In this document: one piece after another, positions 1-7,295 of the stretch
Layout: every line of letters starts with the position of its first letter
How positions within the stretch are numbered: the stretch's first letter is position 1
Assembly: GCA_035934555.1 (NCBI GenBank)
Contig: DASYXT010000027.1
Location: 1 to 36,524, forward strand
Length of the DNA: 36,524 nt
DNA from: DASYXT01 sp035934555
GTDB taxonomy: Bacteria > Verrucomicrobiota > Verrucomicrobiia > Limisphaerales > UBA8199
Direction of reading: 5' to 3'
Notes under the pieces: model-generated
Told to the model about the DNA's origin: nothing
The model's database searches: none
What the model saw: the letters and a program-made list of their open reading frames with translations, nothing else
Made by a program: the position numbers and the translations under genes

Positions 1-1
1 C

Positions 2-439
2 GAGGCCCGGGCCATCATCGAAGAAAACCTCCTGGAGGAAGTAAGGGACAATCATCCCGGAATGCTCCGGCGCTTTGTGCTGGCGGCGCACGCGGCGCCG
101 ACGGAGGCCGATCGGGCCGTGGTTGATCGCGACCTGCAGAATGTCAGGGAATTTGTCGGCAAGCGATCGACCTTGGAGATTTTGCTCATGATGGCTTTTT
201 TCGAAGGCTTCATCGCGAAGTTTATGGCATACTTGGCCGACCTGGCCGCCAAGCGGGGTTCCTCCGAGATGGTGTACACGGACGTGCATGGGGAATGCGA
301 CATCGCCCATACGGCGGGGCTGTTTTCGGCGTTCGATGCTGAATTGGCCATTGCCACGAACCCTCCGCCCGTGGAGAAGATGCTTGGCGGGGTCAAGCTC
401 CTGCGGCGGCTGCTGGCAACGATTCTTCGACCCGAATAG
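2..439 (+). CDS. Haem-oxygenase-like diiron oxidase (C-terminal part, cut by window edge)
   Basis: The reading frame is open from base 2 to a TAG at 437-439, so the N-terminus lies outside the window; the internal ATG at 62 is probably not the start. The visible 145 residues are helical. They carry a Glu in an AFFEGF stretch and, 28 residues later, H-x3-D-x2-H within YTDVHGECDIAH. Spacing and order match the second half of the metal site in haem-oxygenase-like diiron enzymes (HDO; CADD, UndA, SznF, BesC), which use O2 for oxidative C-C cleavage, decarboxylation or N-oxygenation. The first Glu/His ligand pair would lie upstream and cannot be checked. It is the first visible gene of the operon, 8 bases before the acyltransferase. 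Metal ligands are seen; family membership is known-family reasoning; substrate is unknown. A TenA/PqqC-like relative is the main alternative. Confidence 0.8.
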   Translation, partial: EARAIIEENLLEEVRDNHPGMLRRFVLAAHAAPTEADRAVVDRDLQNVREFVGKRSTLEILLMMAFFEGFIAKFMAYLADLAAKRGSSEMVYTDVHGECDIAHTAGLFSAFDAELAIATNPPPVEKMLGGVKLLRRLLATILRPE

Positions 440-447
440 GTTCATTT

Positions 448-975
448 ATGAGTATTACTCCAGCGAAACAGATCCGCGAGGCGCTGTGCTTCGTGGTTCA
501 GCAGCTCCGGCGGCAGTACTTCAAAAGGCTCTGGGGCATGCATATTGGCCACGGAACGAGAATCGCCTGCAGCGCGCGGCTGGACAAGATGAATCCGCAG
601 GGGGTGCACATTGGCAGCCACTCGCTCGTGGCCTTTGGGGCGGCGATTGTCACGCACGACTGGGTGAACGGCTGGAACCGGGACGTGCGCATCGGGGACA
701 ACTGTTTCATTGGCGCTCATGCGATCGTGTTGCCCGGAGTGGAGATAGGGGACAATTGCATCATCGCCGCCGGGAGCCTCGTGGTACGCAACGTGCCGGC
801 GGGTTCCCTGGTCACGGGCAATCCGGCGCGGGTGGTCGAGAACAATGTTAAGACGGCTCGATATGGAGTTCGGTTAAGGGGGCCCGCGATCGCGCCAGCG
901 ACTGCCCAGGAGGCCACAGCGTGTTGTTGCGGCAAATGCCCCAGGGCAAAGGCTCTGGTTGCGCAAGCCGCATGA
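448..975 (+). CDS. Left-handed beta-helix (hexapeptide) acyltransferase
   Basis: A 175-residue protein with hexapeptide repeats of the IGDNCFIG / IGDNCIIA type at about residues 82-105, preceded by IGSHSL at 55-60. His70 in VTHDW sits where the catalytic His of the LacA/WcaF/Maa O-acetyltransferase group lies, and SLVTGNPARVV (about 125-135) is the usual end of the helix. The enzyme likely transfers an acetyl or other acyl group from CoA, or perhaps ACP, to a hydroxyl or amine. The last 35 residues are atypical and contain CCCGKC, a possible metal-binding tail. It overlaps the carrier protein gene by ATGA (972-975), so the two are probably translationally coupled. Inside this operon it could acylate the pathway product or a homoserine-type intermediate; that is inference. 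Confidence 0.88.
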   Translation: MSITPAKQIREALCFVVQQLRRQYFKRLWGMHIGHGTRIACSARLDKMNPQGVHIGSHSLVAFGAAIVTHDWVNGWNRDVRIGDNCFIGAHAIVLPGVEIGDNCIIAAGSLVVRNVPAGSLVTGNPARVVENNVKTARYGVRLRGPAIAPATAQEATACCCGKCPRAKALVAQAA

Positions 976-1232
976 TCCCCGTGTCCTCGATAAGAACGAC
1001 CATCCTGGCCGAGATCCAGCAGATTGCGGAAGGAGAGCAAAAGGCTCTACCGGAATTGACCGATGATCTGTTGTTGCTGCAATCGGGCCTGGATTCGCTG
1101 ATGCTAGCCATTCTTGTGGCTCGGCTCGAACAAAAGTTGGACCTGGATCCTTTCACCGACTCGGCAGATACCTTTTATCCCATGACCCTTGGCGATTTCA
1201 TCAAGGCCTATGAAAGAGCGGGGGAAATCTGA
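972..1232 (+). CDS. Stand-alone acyl/peptidyl carrier protein
   Basis: An 86-residue acidic helical protein. The phosphopantetheine attachment serine is Ser42 in QSGLDSLML, the classic (L)GxDS(L/I) motif. I chose the ATG at 972 because it overlaps the previous stop as ATGA and gives the usual ACP length; an in-frame start at 921 would add 17 residues lacking ACP features. No ketosynthase, condensation or thioesterase domain is fused to it or visible nearby. It sits directly before an AMP-forming ligase, the usual arrangement for loading an amino or fatty acid onto a free carrier. The phosphopantetheinyl transferase at 13388-14275 is a plausible activator. Confidence 0.88.
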   Translation: MIPVSSIRTTILAEIQQIAEGEQKALPELTDDLLLLQSGLDSLMLAILVARLEQKLDLDPFTDSADTFYPMTLGDFIKAYERAGEI

Positions 1233-1244
1233 TGGGGAAAGACG

Positions 1245-2633
1245 ATGCGGATTCGATCCCTACGCGACTGTCTCGGCAATGCAAGTTGTTCCGCCGGGTG
1301 CCATCTTCGGGGAGCACGGGGCAGCGTTTGGCTCGGGGAACTGCTGGGCGCGACCTGCCTGGGCGGGCGGGGAGCGCAACTTGCCGGCCGCTCCATTCTT
1401 TTGCGCACCCACAACCCCTTGACCGCAGCACTGGCGATGGTCGAATTGGATGGGGTTGCCCAGCGGTTGGTGATTTGTCCTCCCGATGTAGCTTCGCAAC
1501 ACGTTCCGTCGATTATAGCGAAAGCGGGCGTGGACGTCCTGGTCTCGGATGGAGAACGGGGCGAAAAGGGGGCTGGGGGATTGACTCCGCGCGTTCATGC
1601 AGGTGCTTCCCTCAGTCCTTGCGGCCCGGCGGCCCTGTCCCCAGTCGCAACCCAATGGGTGCTGCTGACCTCGGGTACGACGGGTGAGCCCAAAATGCTG
1701 CTCCACGATCTGGCGGGATTGACCGGAGCGATAAAACCCGGCCAGCTTGATGGGCCGGATGTGGTGTGGGGCACATTCTACGACATCCGGCGTTATGGCG
1801 GGCTCCAGATCTTCTTGCGGGCATTATTGGGGAATAGACCCCTGGTGCTGCCCGATCCGGCGGAATCACCCACGGACCATCTCGTACGACTGGGCGCTCA
1901 CGGGGTAACGCATCTGACCGGCACGCCGTCCCACTGGCGGCGGGCCCTGATGAACCCTGCCGTCCGCGCGATAGCGCCCCGGTACATCCGTTTGTCCGGC
2001 GAGATTGCCGATCAGGCGATTCTCGATGCGCTGCGGTCGGTTTTCCCCGCCGCCGCGATCGGCCATGCTTACGCCTCCACGGAGGGAGGAGTAAGCTTCG
2101 AGGTGACAGATGGTCGAGAGGGTTTTCCGGCTGACTTGTTTGGGCGCAAAGGGGAGGTGGAAATGAAAGTTGAAAACGGATCGCTACGCATCCGCTCGAG
2201 TCGGACCGCCAGGGGTTATCTGGGGGAGCCGGAATCGGTTTTGGCAGACAACGATGGCTTCGTCGATACGGCGGATATCGTCCAACAGCGTGGTGATCGC
2301 TACTACTTCCTGGGGCGGCGGAGCGGCATCATCAACGTGGGTGGATTGAAGGTGCATCCGGAGGAAGTTGAGGCACGGATCAACGGACATCCCGCAGTGC
2401 TGATGTCTTGCGTCCGGTCTCAGCGAAACCCAATTACGGGCGCCCTGGTGGTGGCGGACATTGTCTTGAAGGAGCGGGAAAGCTGCGGGAACGGCAAAGG
2501 CAGGGAGCTGGAACAGGAGATTCTGAGCCATTGCCGGAAAGCGCTCCCCCGGCACAAGGTGCCGGCGGCGCTCCGTTTCGTTAAGGCTTTGGGCCTGACC
2601 GAGACGGGAAAAATGGGGCGGCCTCATGCGTAA
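1245..2633 (+). CDS. AMP-forming acyl/aminoacyl ligase (ANL family), likely loads the carrier protein
   Basis: A 462-residue adenylate-forming enzyme. Visible core motifs are the P-loop TSGTTGEPK (142-150), YASTEGG (276-282), the hinge region GRRSGIINVGGLKV (357-370) and the C-terminal catalytic Lys456 in TGKMGR. It would activate a carboxylic acid as acyl-AMP and pass it to a thiol, here most likely the adjacent ACP. At 462 residues it is shorter than the usual 500-550: the N-terminal subdomain is trimmed and the first 25 residues are weakly conserved in appearance. The ATG at 1245 lies 12 bases after the ACP stop, behind a GGGGAAAG ribosome-binding sequence. An overlapping ATG at 1232 is in a frame that stops at 1687 and was discarded. 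The 3' end overlaps the reductase gene by 8 bases. Confidence 0.9.
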   Translation: MRIRSLRDCLGNASCSAGCHLRGARGSVWLGELLGATCLGGRGAQLAGRSILLRTHNPLTAALAMVELDGVAQRLVICPPDVASQHVPSIIAKAGVDVLVSDGERGEKGAGGLTPRVHAGASLSPCGPAALSPVATQWVLLTSGTTGEPKMLLHDLAGLTGAIKPGQLDGPDVVWGTFYDIRRYGGLQIFLRALLGNRPLVLPDPAESPTDHLVRLGAHGVTHLTGTPSHWRRALMNPAVRAIAPRYIRLSGEIADQAILDALRSVFPAAAIGHAYASTEGGVSFEVTDGREGFPADLFGRKGEVEMKVENGSLRIRSSRTARGYLGEPESVLADNDGFVDTADIVQQRGDRYYFLGRRSGIINVGGLKVHPEEVEARINGHPAVLMSCVRSQRNPITGALVVADIVLKERESCGNGKGRELEQEILSHCRKALPRHKVPAALRFVKALGLTETGKMGRPHA

Positions 2634-3360
2634 CGTCATTGTAACGGGAGCATCACGCGGGCTGGGCCTGGCCATTGCGCTAAAGCTGGCGGCGGAAGGA
2701 TATGGGGTGATCGCGGTTGCACGGAAAGCGACGGAGCAACTGACGCATCCGCGGGTGGAAGGGGGGCGCTCCACCGCCGGCTCAGTCCGATTTGTCCCCT
2801 GCGATCTATCTGAGCTTGACCGCATCCCGGGGCTGGTCCGGTCATTGCGCAAGGAGTCGGGGCCGCTCTACGGTCTGGTGAACAATGCGGCGGTGGGGTT
2901 TGACGGCACCCTGGCGCTCATGCACAACGCCCGGATCGAGCAACTGGTGCGGATGAACACCTTATCCCCAATCCTGTTAACCAAGTATGTCGTGCGGTGC
3001 ATGATGTCGGAAGGGGAAGGTCGCATCGTCAACGTGGCTTCGATCATCGGCTTCACGGGGTACAGCGGGCTGTCGGTTTATGGCGCCACGAAGGCATCCC
3101 TGATCGGGTTCACGCGCTCGCTGGCACGAGAGGTCGGACGCAGAGGAATCAACGTCAATGCGGTGGCGCCAGGTTTCCTGGAAACCAAGATGACCGAGCA
3201 GCTTGACGACGAGCAACGCCAGCAGGTTGCCAGGCGGAGCGCCCTGCGCCGGCTTGCCGGCCTCGAAGATGTGGCCAACGCGGTGGAGTTCCTGATGGGC
3301 GACAAGTCCGCGAGCATAACCGGAACGGTGCTGACGGTGGACGCGGGCAATACTGCATGA
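2626..3360 (+). CDS. Short-chain dehydrogenase/reductase, FabG-like
   Basis: A 244-residue classical SDR. It shows the NAD(P) motif TGASRGLG (7-14), NNAAVG (86-91) and the catalytic set Asn111, Ser139, Tyr152, Lys156 in the YxxxK context YGATK. The ending TGTVLTVDAG is typical of 3-oxoacyl-ACP reductases. Arg11 and Arg33-Lys34 make NADPH preference likely. In this operon it probably reduces a keto or imino group on an ACP- or CoA-bound acyl chain, but no ketosynthase is visible that would create a beta-keto group, so a different carbonyl substrate is possible. It overlaps the ligase upstream by 8 bases and the FATP-like gene downstream by ATGA at 3357-3360. Confidence 0.92.
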   Translation: MRNVIVTGASRGLGLAIALKLAAEGYGVIAVARKATEQLTHPRVEGGRSTAGSVRFVPCDLSELDRIPGLVRSLRKESGPLYGLVNNAAVGFDGTLALMHNARIEQLVRMNTLSPILLTKYVVRCMMSEGEGRIVNVASIIGFTGYSGLSVYGATKASLIGFTRSLAREVGRRGINVNAVAPGFLETKMTEQLDDEQRQQVARRSALRRLAGLEDVANAVEFLMGDKSASITGTVLTVDAGNTA

Positions 3361-5123
3361 AGGCATTGGAAGCAACCGCCATTCCCTCCGCGGCGCAGAT
3401 GTGGTTAGGCGCCCTCGAACGGACCGCACCTATCCGGGATAATCCGCACCGGACCTTCCCGGATGTAATCGAGGAACTGGCGGAGAAGTTCGGCACGGCG
3501 CCGGCGCTGCTCGCGGACGGCGAATGTCTGACGCACCGGCAGCTAGCCGAGCGCTCGAACCAGTACGCCCGGTGGGCGCTGGCTGTGGGGCTGCGCAAAG
3601 GGGAGGTCGTGGGCCTGTTGATGGCGAACTGCGCGGAGTACATGGCCATCTGGCTGGGGATCACACGCATCGGTGGTGTGGTTGCGCTGCTCAACACGAA
3701 GCTGTCCGGCCCTTCGCTAGCGCATTGTATTCGCAGCGCGGATCCTAAACTCATCATCGTGGACGCCGGATCGCACGATGGCTTGGGACGGGCGGTGCCG
3801 GAGTTTGTCAGCCACGAAAGGATCCGGGTCGGCGGCGCTCAGATGGTTCGAAGGTATTCGGGTGAATGCTTGCGGGAGGCGGAGCGAGGCGCTGTGAGCA
3901 TCGAGGATACCGCCCTCTACATTTACACTTCGGGCACCACCGGGCTGCCTAAGGCCGCGCGGGTCAGCCACGGGCGGGTCATGCAATGGACGCATTGGTT
4001 TGCCGGGATCATAGATGCCGGGCCGGAGGACAGAATGTACAATTGCCTCCCCATGTACCACAGTGTTGGAGGCGTGGTGGCGATGGGCGCTGCCCTGGTC
4101 GGCGGGGGGTCGGTGGTCGTCAAGGAGGGTTTTTCGGCGCGCCAGTTCTGGGACGACATTGTTCGCTGGGACTGTACGCTGTTTCAATACATCGGCGAGC
4201 TCTGCCGGTACTTGCTGGCAAGGGAGCCTGCTGCGGGCGAGCGGGATCACCGGATTCGGATGATTTGCGGAAACGGCCTTCGCCTGGATGTGTGGAACGA
4301 TTTCAAGGAACGCTTCCAAATCCCACGAATTCTGGAATTCTACGCGGCGACCGAAGGTAGCTTTTCTTTGTATAACGCCGAAGGCAAGCCTGGGGCCATC
4401 GGGCGAATCCCGCCGTTCCTGGCGCATCGCTTTCCGGTGGCCCTCGTGCGGCATGACGCGCAACGCGAGCAACCTCTGCGGGACCAGAGCGGGCTTTGTG
4501 TTCGCTGTGCGCCGAACGAACCGGGCGAAGCCATTGGAAGAATTTCCGACTCCGGGGGTGCGGGCGGCCGGTTCGAGGGCTATACCGATGCGGAAGCTTC
4601 CGAAGCCAAAGTGCTTCGCAACGTGTTCAAGAGCGGAGACGCTTGGTTTCGCACGGGCGACCTCATGCGCCGTGATGAGAAGGGCTTTTTTTATTTTATC
4701 GATCGGCTCGGGGACACCTTTCGTTGGAAAGGCGAGAACGTTTCCACAAGCGAGGTTTCGCAAGCCATCTGCGGGTTTCCCGGGGTGCGGTTGGCAAACT
4801 GCTACGGTGTCAGGGTTCCGGGGGCTGAGGGCCGCGCGGGGATGGCCGCCGTGGTTACCGAGGCGGGGTTGAATCTTGCAGCGTTTCGGCTGCACCTCGT
4901 CAACCTCCTGCCAGGTTATGCGTGTCCCCTGTTCTTGCGCATTGTTGATGATTTGCCGGTGACGGGGACCTTCAAGCTGGCCAAACAGGACCTGGTCCGG
5001 GCGGGATACAATCCGCGCGAGACTGCCAACCGTGTGTTCTTTAACGATCCAGTCAAGGGGGCATTTGTGCCGCTGGACGAGGAGCTTTATGAGCGCCTTC
5101 AGCGAGGCCAGATTCGCTTATGA
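3357..5123 (+). CDS. FATP-type (very) long-chain acyl-CoA synthetase
   Basis: A 588-residue ANL enzyme of the FATP/SLC27-like subgroup. Motifs are TSGTTGLPK (191-199), FYAATEGS (328-335), FRTGDL (431-436) and the subgroup signature RLGDTFRWKGENVSTSEV (450-467). The catalytic lysine region is GTFKLAK near residue 550. The enzyme should make acyl-CoA or acyl-AMP from a fatty acid. It is the second adenylating enzyme in the operon and belongs to a different subfamily from the one at 1245-2633, so two different acids are probably activated. It overlaps both neighbours by ATGA. A role in feeding a fatty acyl group to the acyltransferase or the ACP is inference. Confidence 0.9.
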   Translation: MKALEATAIPSAAQMWLGALERTAPIRDNPHRTFPDVIEELAEKFGTAPALLADGECLTHRQLAERSNQYARWALAVGLRKGEVVGLLMANCAEYMAIWLGITRIGGVVALLNTKLSGPSLAHCIRSADPKLIIVDAGSHDGLGRAVPEFVSHERIRVGGAQMVRRYSGECLREAERGAVSIEDTALYIYTSGTTGLPKAARVSHGRVMQWTHWFAGIIDAGPEDRMYNCLPMYHSVGGVVAMGAALVGGGSVVVKEGFSARQFWDDIVRWDCTLFQYIGELCRYLLAREPAAGERDHRIRMICGNGLRLDVWNDFKERFQIPRILEFYAATEGSFSLYNAEGKPGAIGRIPPFLAHRFPVALVRHDAQREQPLRDQSGLCVRCAPNEPGEAIGRISDSGGAGGRFEGYTDAEASEAKVLRNVFKSGDAWFRTGDLMRRDEKGFFYFIDRLGDTFRWKGENVSTSEVSQAICGFPGVRLANCYGVRVPGAEGRAGMAAVVTEAGLNLAAFRLHLVNLLPGYACPLFLRIVDDLPVTGTFKLAKQDLVRAGYNPRETANRVFFNDPVKGAFVPLDEELYERLQRGQIRL

Positions 5124-6403
5124 TGAGAGCTGAAACCATCGCCATTCACAGCGGTTATGAACCCGATCCCACAACGAAAGCCGTCGCGGTCCCCATCTAC
5201 CAGACCGTATCGTATGCTTTCGAGAGCGCCGATCACGCCGCTGCGCTCTTCAATCTGGAAGTGCCCGGGTTCCGCTACAGCCGGATCAGCAACCCAACCA
5301 CGGCCGTGCTGGAAGCGCGTGTCAGCGCCCTGGAAGGTGGGGTCGAGGGGGTCTGCGTCGGCAGCGGCCAGGCGGCAGTGAATTACTCGGTCCTCAACGT
5401 GACCGCAATGGGCACGAATATCGTTTCGGTTCCGCAGCTCTATGGCACGACCTACACGCTCTTCACCCATGTGCTGCCCAGCCAGGGCGTGCAGGTCCGT
5501 TATGCGGAGTCGGACCGGGCTGATGACATCGCCCGGTTGATCGACGAGCGGACGCGAGCCGTGTACTGCGAAAGCGTGGGCAATCCCGCGGGGAACATCT
5601 GCGACATAGGCGCGCTGGCGGAGCTGGCGCACGGGCATGGGATTCCGTTGATCGTGGATAACACCGTTGCCACCCCCATCCTGATGCGTCCCATCGAGCA
5701 TGGCGCGGACATCGTGGTGCATTCGCTCACTAAATTTCTGGGCGGGCATGGCACGACCCTCGGAGGGATCATCGTCGACAGCGGGAAATTTGACTGGAGA
5801 AAGCACGCCGGCCGGTTCCCGATGTTTTGCCAACCCGACCGTTCTTACCACGGGCTGGTGTATGTGGAGCATTTCAAGGAAGCGGCGTATGCCGCCCGCT
5901 GCCGCAACGTTTACCTGCGCGCGACCGGAGCGTCCCTGTCGCCGTTCAGTGCGTTCCTGCTGTTGCAGGGGATCGAGACGGTTGCGCTGCGGGTCGAACG
6001 CCACGTGGACAATGGCCGCCGCGTTGCCGAATTCCTTCGCCATCACACCAGCGTGGCTTGGGTCAACTACCCCGGATTTGCGGATTCACCTTATTACGGG
6101 CTGGCTCAAAAGTACCTGGCGGGCCGCGCCTGCTCGATCCTGGCCTTCGGGATCAAGGGTGGGTTCGAAGCGGCGAAGCAGTTTTACGATGCGCTGAAAC
6201 TGGTCAAGCGCCTGGTTAATTTAGGGGACGCCAAGTCCCTGGCCTGCCATCCGGCGTCCACCACGCATCGCCAAATGACCCAACAAGAGCTAATGAAATC
6301 CGGAGTGCGCCCCGAAATGATCCGGCTCAGCGTGGGTATTGAACACATTGAGGACATTCTGGCCGATCTCCAACAAGCCCTCGCGGCGGTCAAGAACGTA
6401 TGA
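5120..6403 (+). CDS. metY: O-acetylhomoserine sulfhydrylase-like PLP enzyme (MetY family)
   Basis: A 427-residue Cys/Met-metabolism PLP enzyme of normal MetY length. Visible are the phosphate-binding Tyr-Ser-Arg (53-55) in FRYSRISNPT, Asp180 for the pyridine nitrogen, the Schiff-base Lys205 in HSLTKFLGGHG, and the MetY-type C-terminal NLGDAKSLACHPASTTH stretch with the carboxylate-binding region. The family replaces the gamma-acyloxy group of O-acylhomoserine with sulfide, methanethiol or, in secondary metabolism, carbon, nitrogen or oxygen nucleophiles. It is coupled by ATGA overlaps to the FATP-like gene and to the MetA-like gene. Ordinary methionine synthesis is possible, but the setting suggests a homoserine-derived building block. 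The symbol marks the family, not a proven role. Confidence 0.9.
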   Translation: MMRAETIAIHSGYEPDPTTKAVAVPIYQTVSYAFESADHAAALFNLEVPGFRYSRISNPTTAVLEARVSALEGGVEGVCVGSGQAAVNYSVLNVTAMGTNIVSVPQLYGTTYTLFTHVLPSQGVQVRYAESDRADDIARLIDERTRAVYCESVGNPAGNICDIGALAELAHGHGIPLIVDNTVATPILMRPIEHGADIVVHSLTKFLGGHGTTLGGIIVDSGKFDWRKHAGRFPMFCQPDRSYHGLVYVEHFKEAAYAARCRNVYLRATGASLSPFSAFLLLQGIETVALRVERHVDNGRRVAEFLRHHTSVAWVNYPGFADSPYYGLAQKYLAGRACSILAFGIKGGFEAAKQFYDALKLVKRLVNLGDAKSLACHPASTTHRQMTQQELMKSGVRPEMIRLSVGIEHIEDILADLQQALAAVKNV

Positions 6404-7248
6404 AACCTGTGCTTAATGTCGGTTTAGTCAACAACATGCCCGACGCGGCCCTGGAACCGACGGAGCGCCAATTCGTGGCGCTGCTCCAAGAGGCCGCCCA
6501 GGATGATATGACCGTCCTCCTGGAGTTGTACACACTCCCGCTGGTACCGCGGGGCGAGCTGGGCCGCCAGCACCTGAGTTGCTACCACAAGCTCGAAGAC
6601 CTCTGGCGCCATCCGCTCGACGGCATCATTGTGACGGGCACCGAACCCCGAGCGAGGGAGCTGGAGTATGAACCATACTGGGGGCACATGGCACGGCTGG
6701 TGGATTGGGCGGCCCAGAACACCACGTCGGCGATCTGGTCTTGTCTTGCCGCGCACGCGGCTGTCCTCCACCTGGATGGAATCCGCCGCTGCCGGCGCGC
6801 CCAGAAGCGATTCGGCATTTTCAACTGCGTCCAGGTCCGGAAACACTTTTTGAATGCGGGCCGAGGTGAGGAGATTGCTGTGCCGCATTCGAGGTGGAAC
6901 GGACTGAGCGCGGATGAACTAAAAGACGCCGGATATGAAATCCTCACGCAAATCGGGGATGAGGACGTGGATAGTTTCGTAAGACAAAACAAGAGTCTGC
7001 ACCTTTTCCTTCAAGGGCACCCCGAGTACGAGACCGATACTTTACTGAGGGAGTATCGGCGGGACCTGAAGCGATTCCTCAGGGGCGAAAGTGAGGTCCT
7101 TCAGACACTGCCAAAGGGCTATTCGAACCCGCTGGGAGGGGTGGTTAACACCTGGCATGCAGACGCCGTGCGGCTGTACCGCAACTGGCTCTGCTACCTC
7201 GCCGAACACAAAAGCGAGGCGGTTTCCCCCGCGGCGGTGCACGCGTAA
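6400..7248 (+). CDS. metA: Homoserine O-acyltransferase, MetA/HTS family
   Basis: A 282-residue glutamine-amidotransferase-like protein. The nucleophile is Cys115 in IWSCLAAHAAVLH, with His207 and Glu209 in GHPEYE forming the expected catalytic set (E. coli MetA Cys142, His235, Glu237). TGTEPR (79-84) and VPHSRW (161-166) match other family blocks. It is somewhat shorter than canonical MetA (300 or more residues). The reaction would be transfer of a succinyl or acetyl group from CoA to the homoserine hydroxyl, which supplies the substrate of the MetY-like enzyme encoded just upstream. The nucleophile context SCLAAHA differs from the usual CWGAQA, so the acyl donor or acceptor may be altered. 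The gene starts in the previous stop (ATGA, 6400-6403). Confidence 0.85.
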   Translation: MKPVLNVGLVNNMPDAALEPTERQFVALLQEAAQDDMTVLLELYTLPLVPRGELGRQHLSCYHKLEDLWRHPLDGIIVTGTEPRARELEYEPYWGHMARLVDWAAQNTTSAIWSCLAAHAAVLHLDGIRRCRRAQKRFGIFNCVQVRKHFLNAGRGEEIAVPHSRWNGLSADELKDAGYEILTQIGDEDVDSFVRQNKSLHLFLQGHPEYETDTLLREYRRDLKRFLRGESEVLQTLPKGYSNPLGGVVNTWHADAVRLYRNWLCYLAEHKSEAVSPAAVHA

Positions 7249-7295
7249 GCCGGAAAAAATGCAAAACCTTATTCAGTCGAGAATGCCTGGGTGGT

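Noticed and set aside
3717..4895. 392-codon open frame on the - strand inside the FATP-like gene
   Set aside because: It is antisense to a gene with full family motifs; the translation is Arg/His/Pro rich with no domain.
5099..6046. 315-codon - strand frame opposite the MetY-like gene
   Set aside because: A GC-rich shadow of a well-supported PLP enzyme gene; no motifs.
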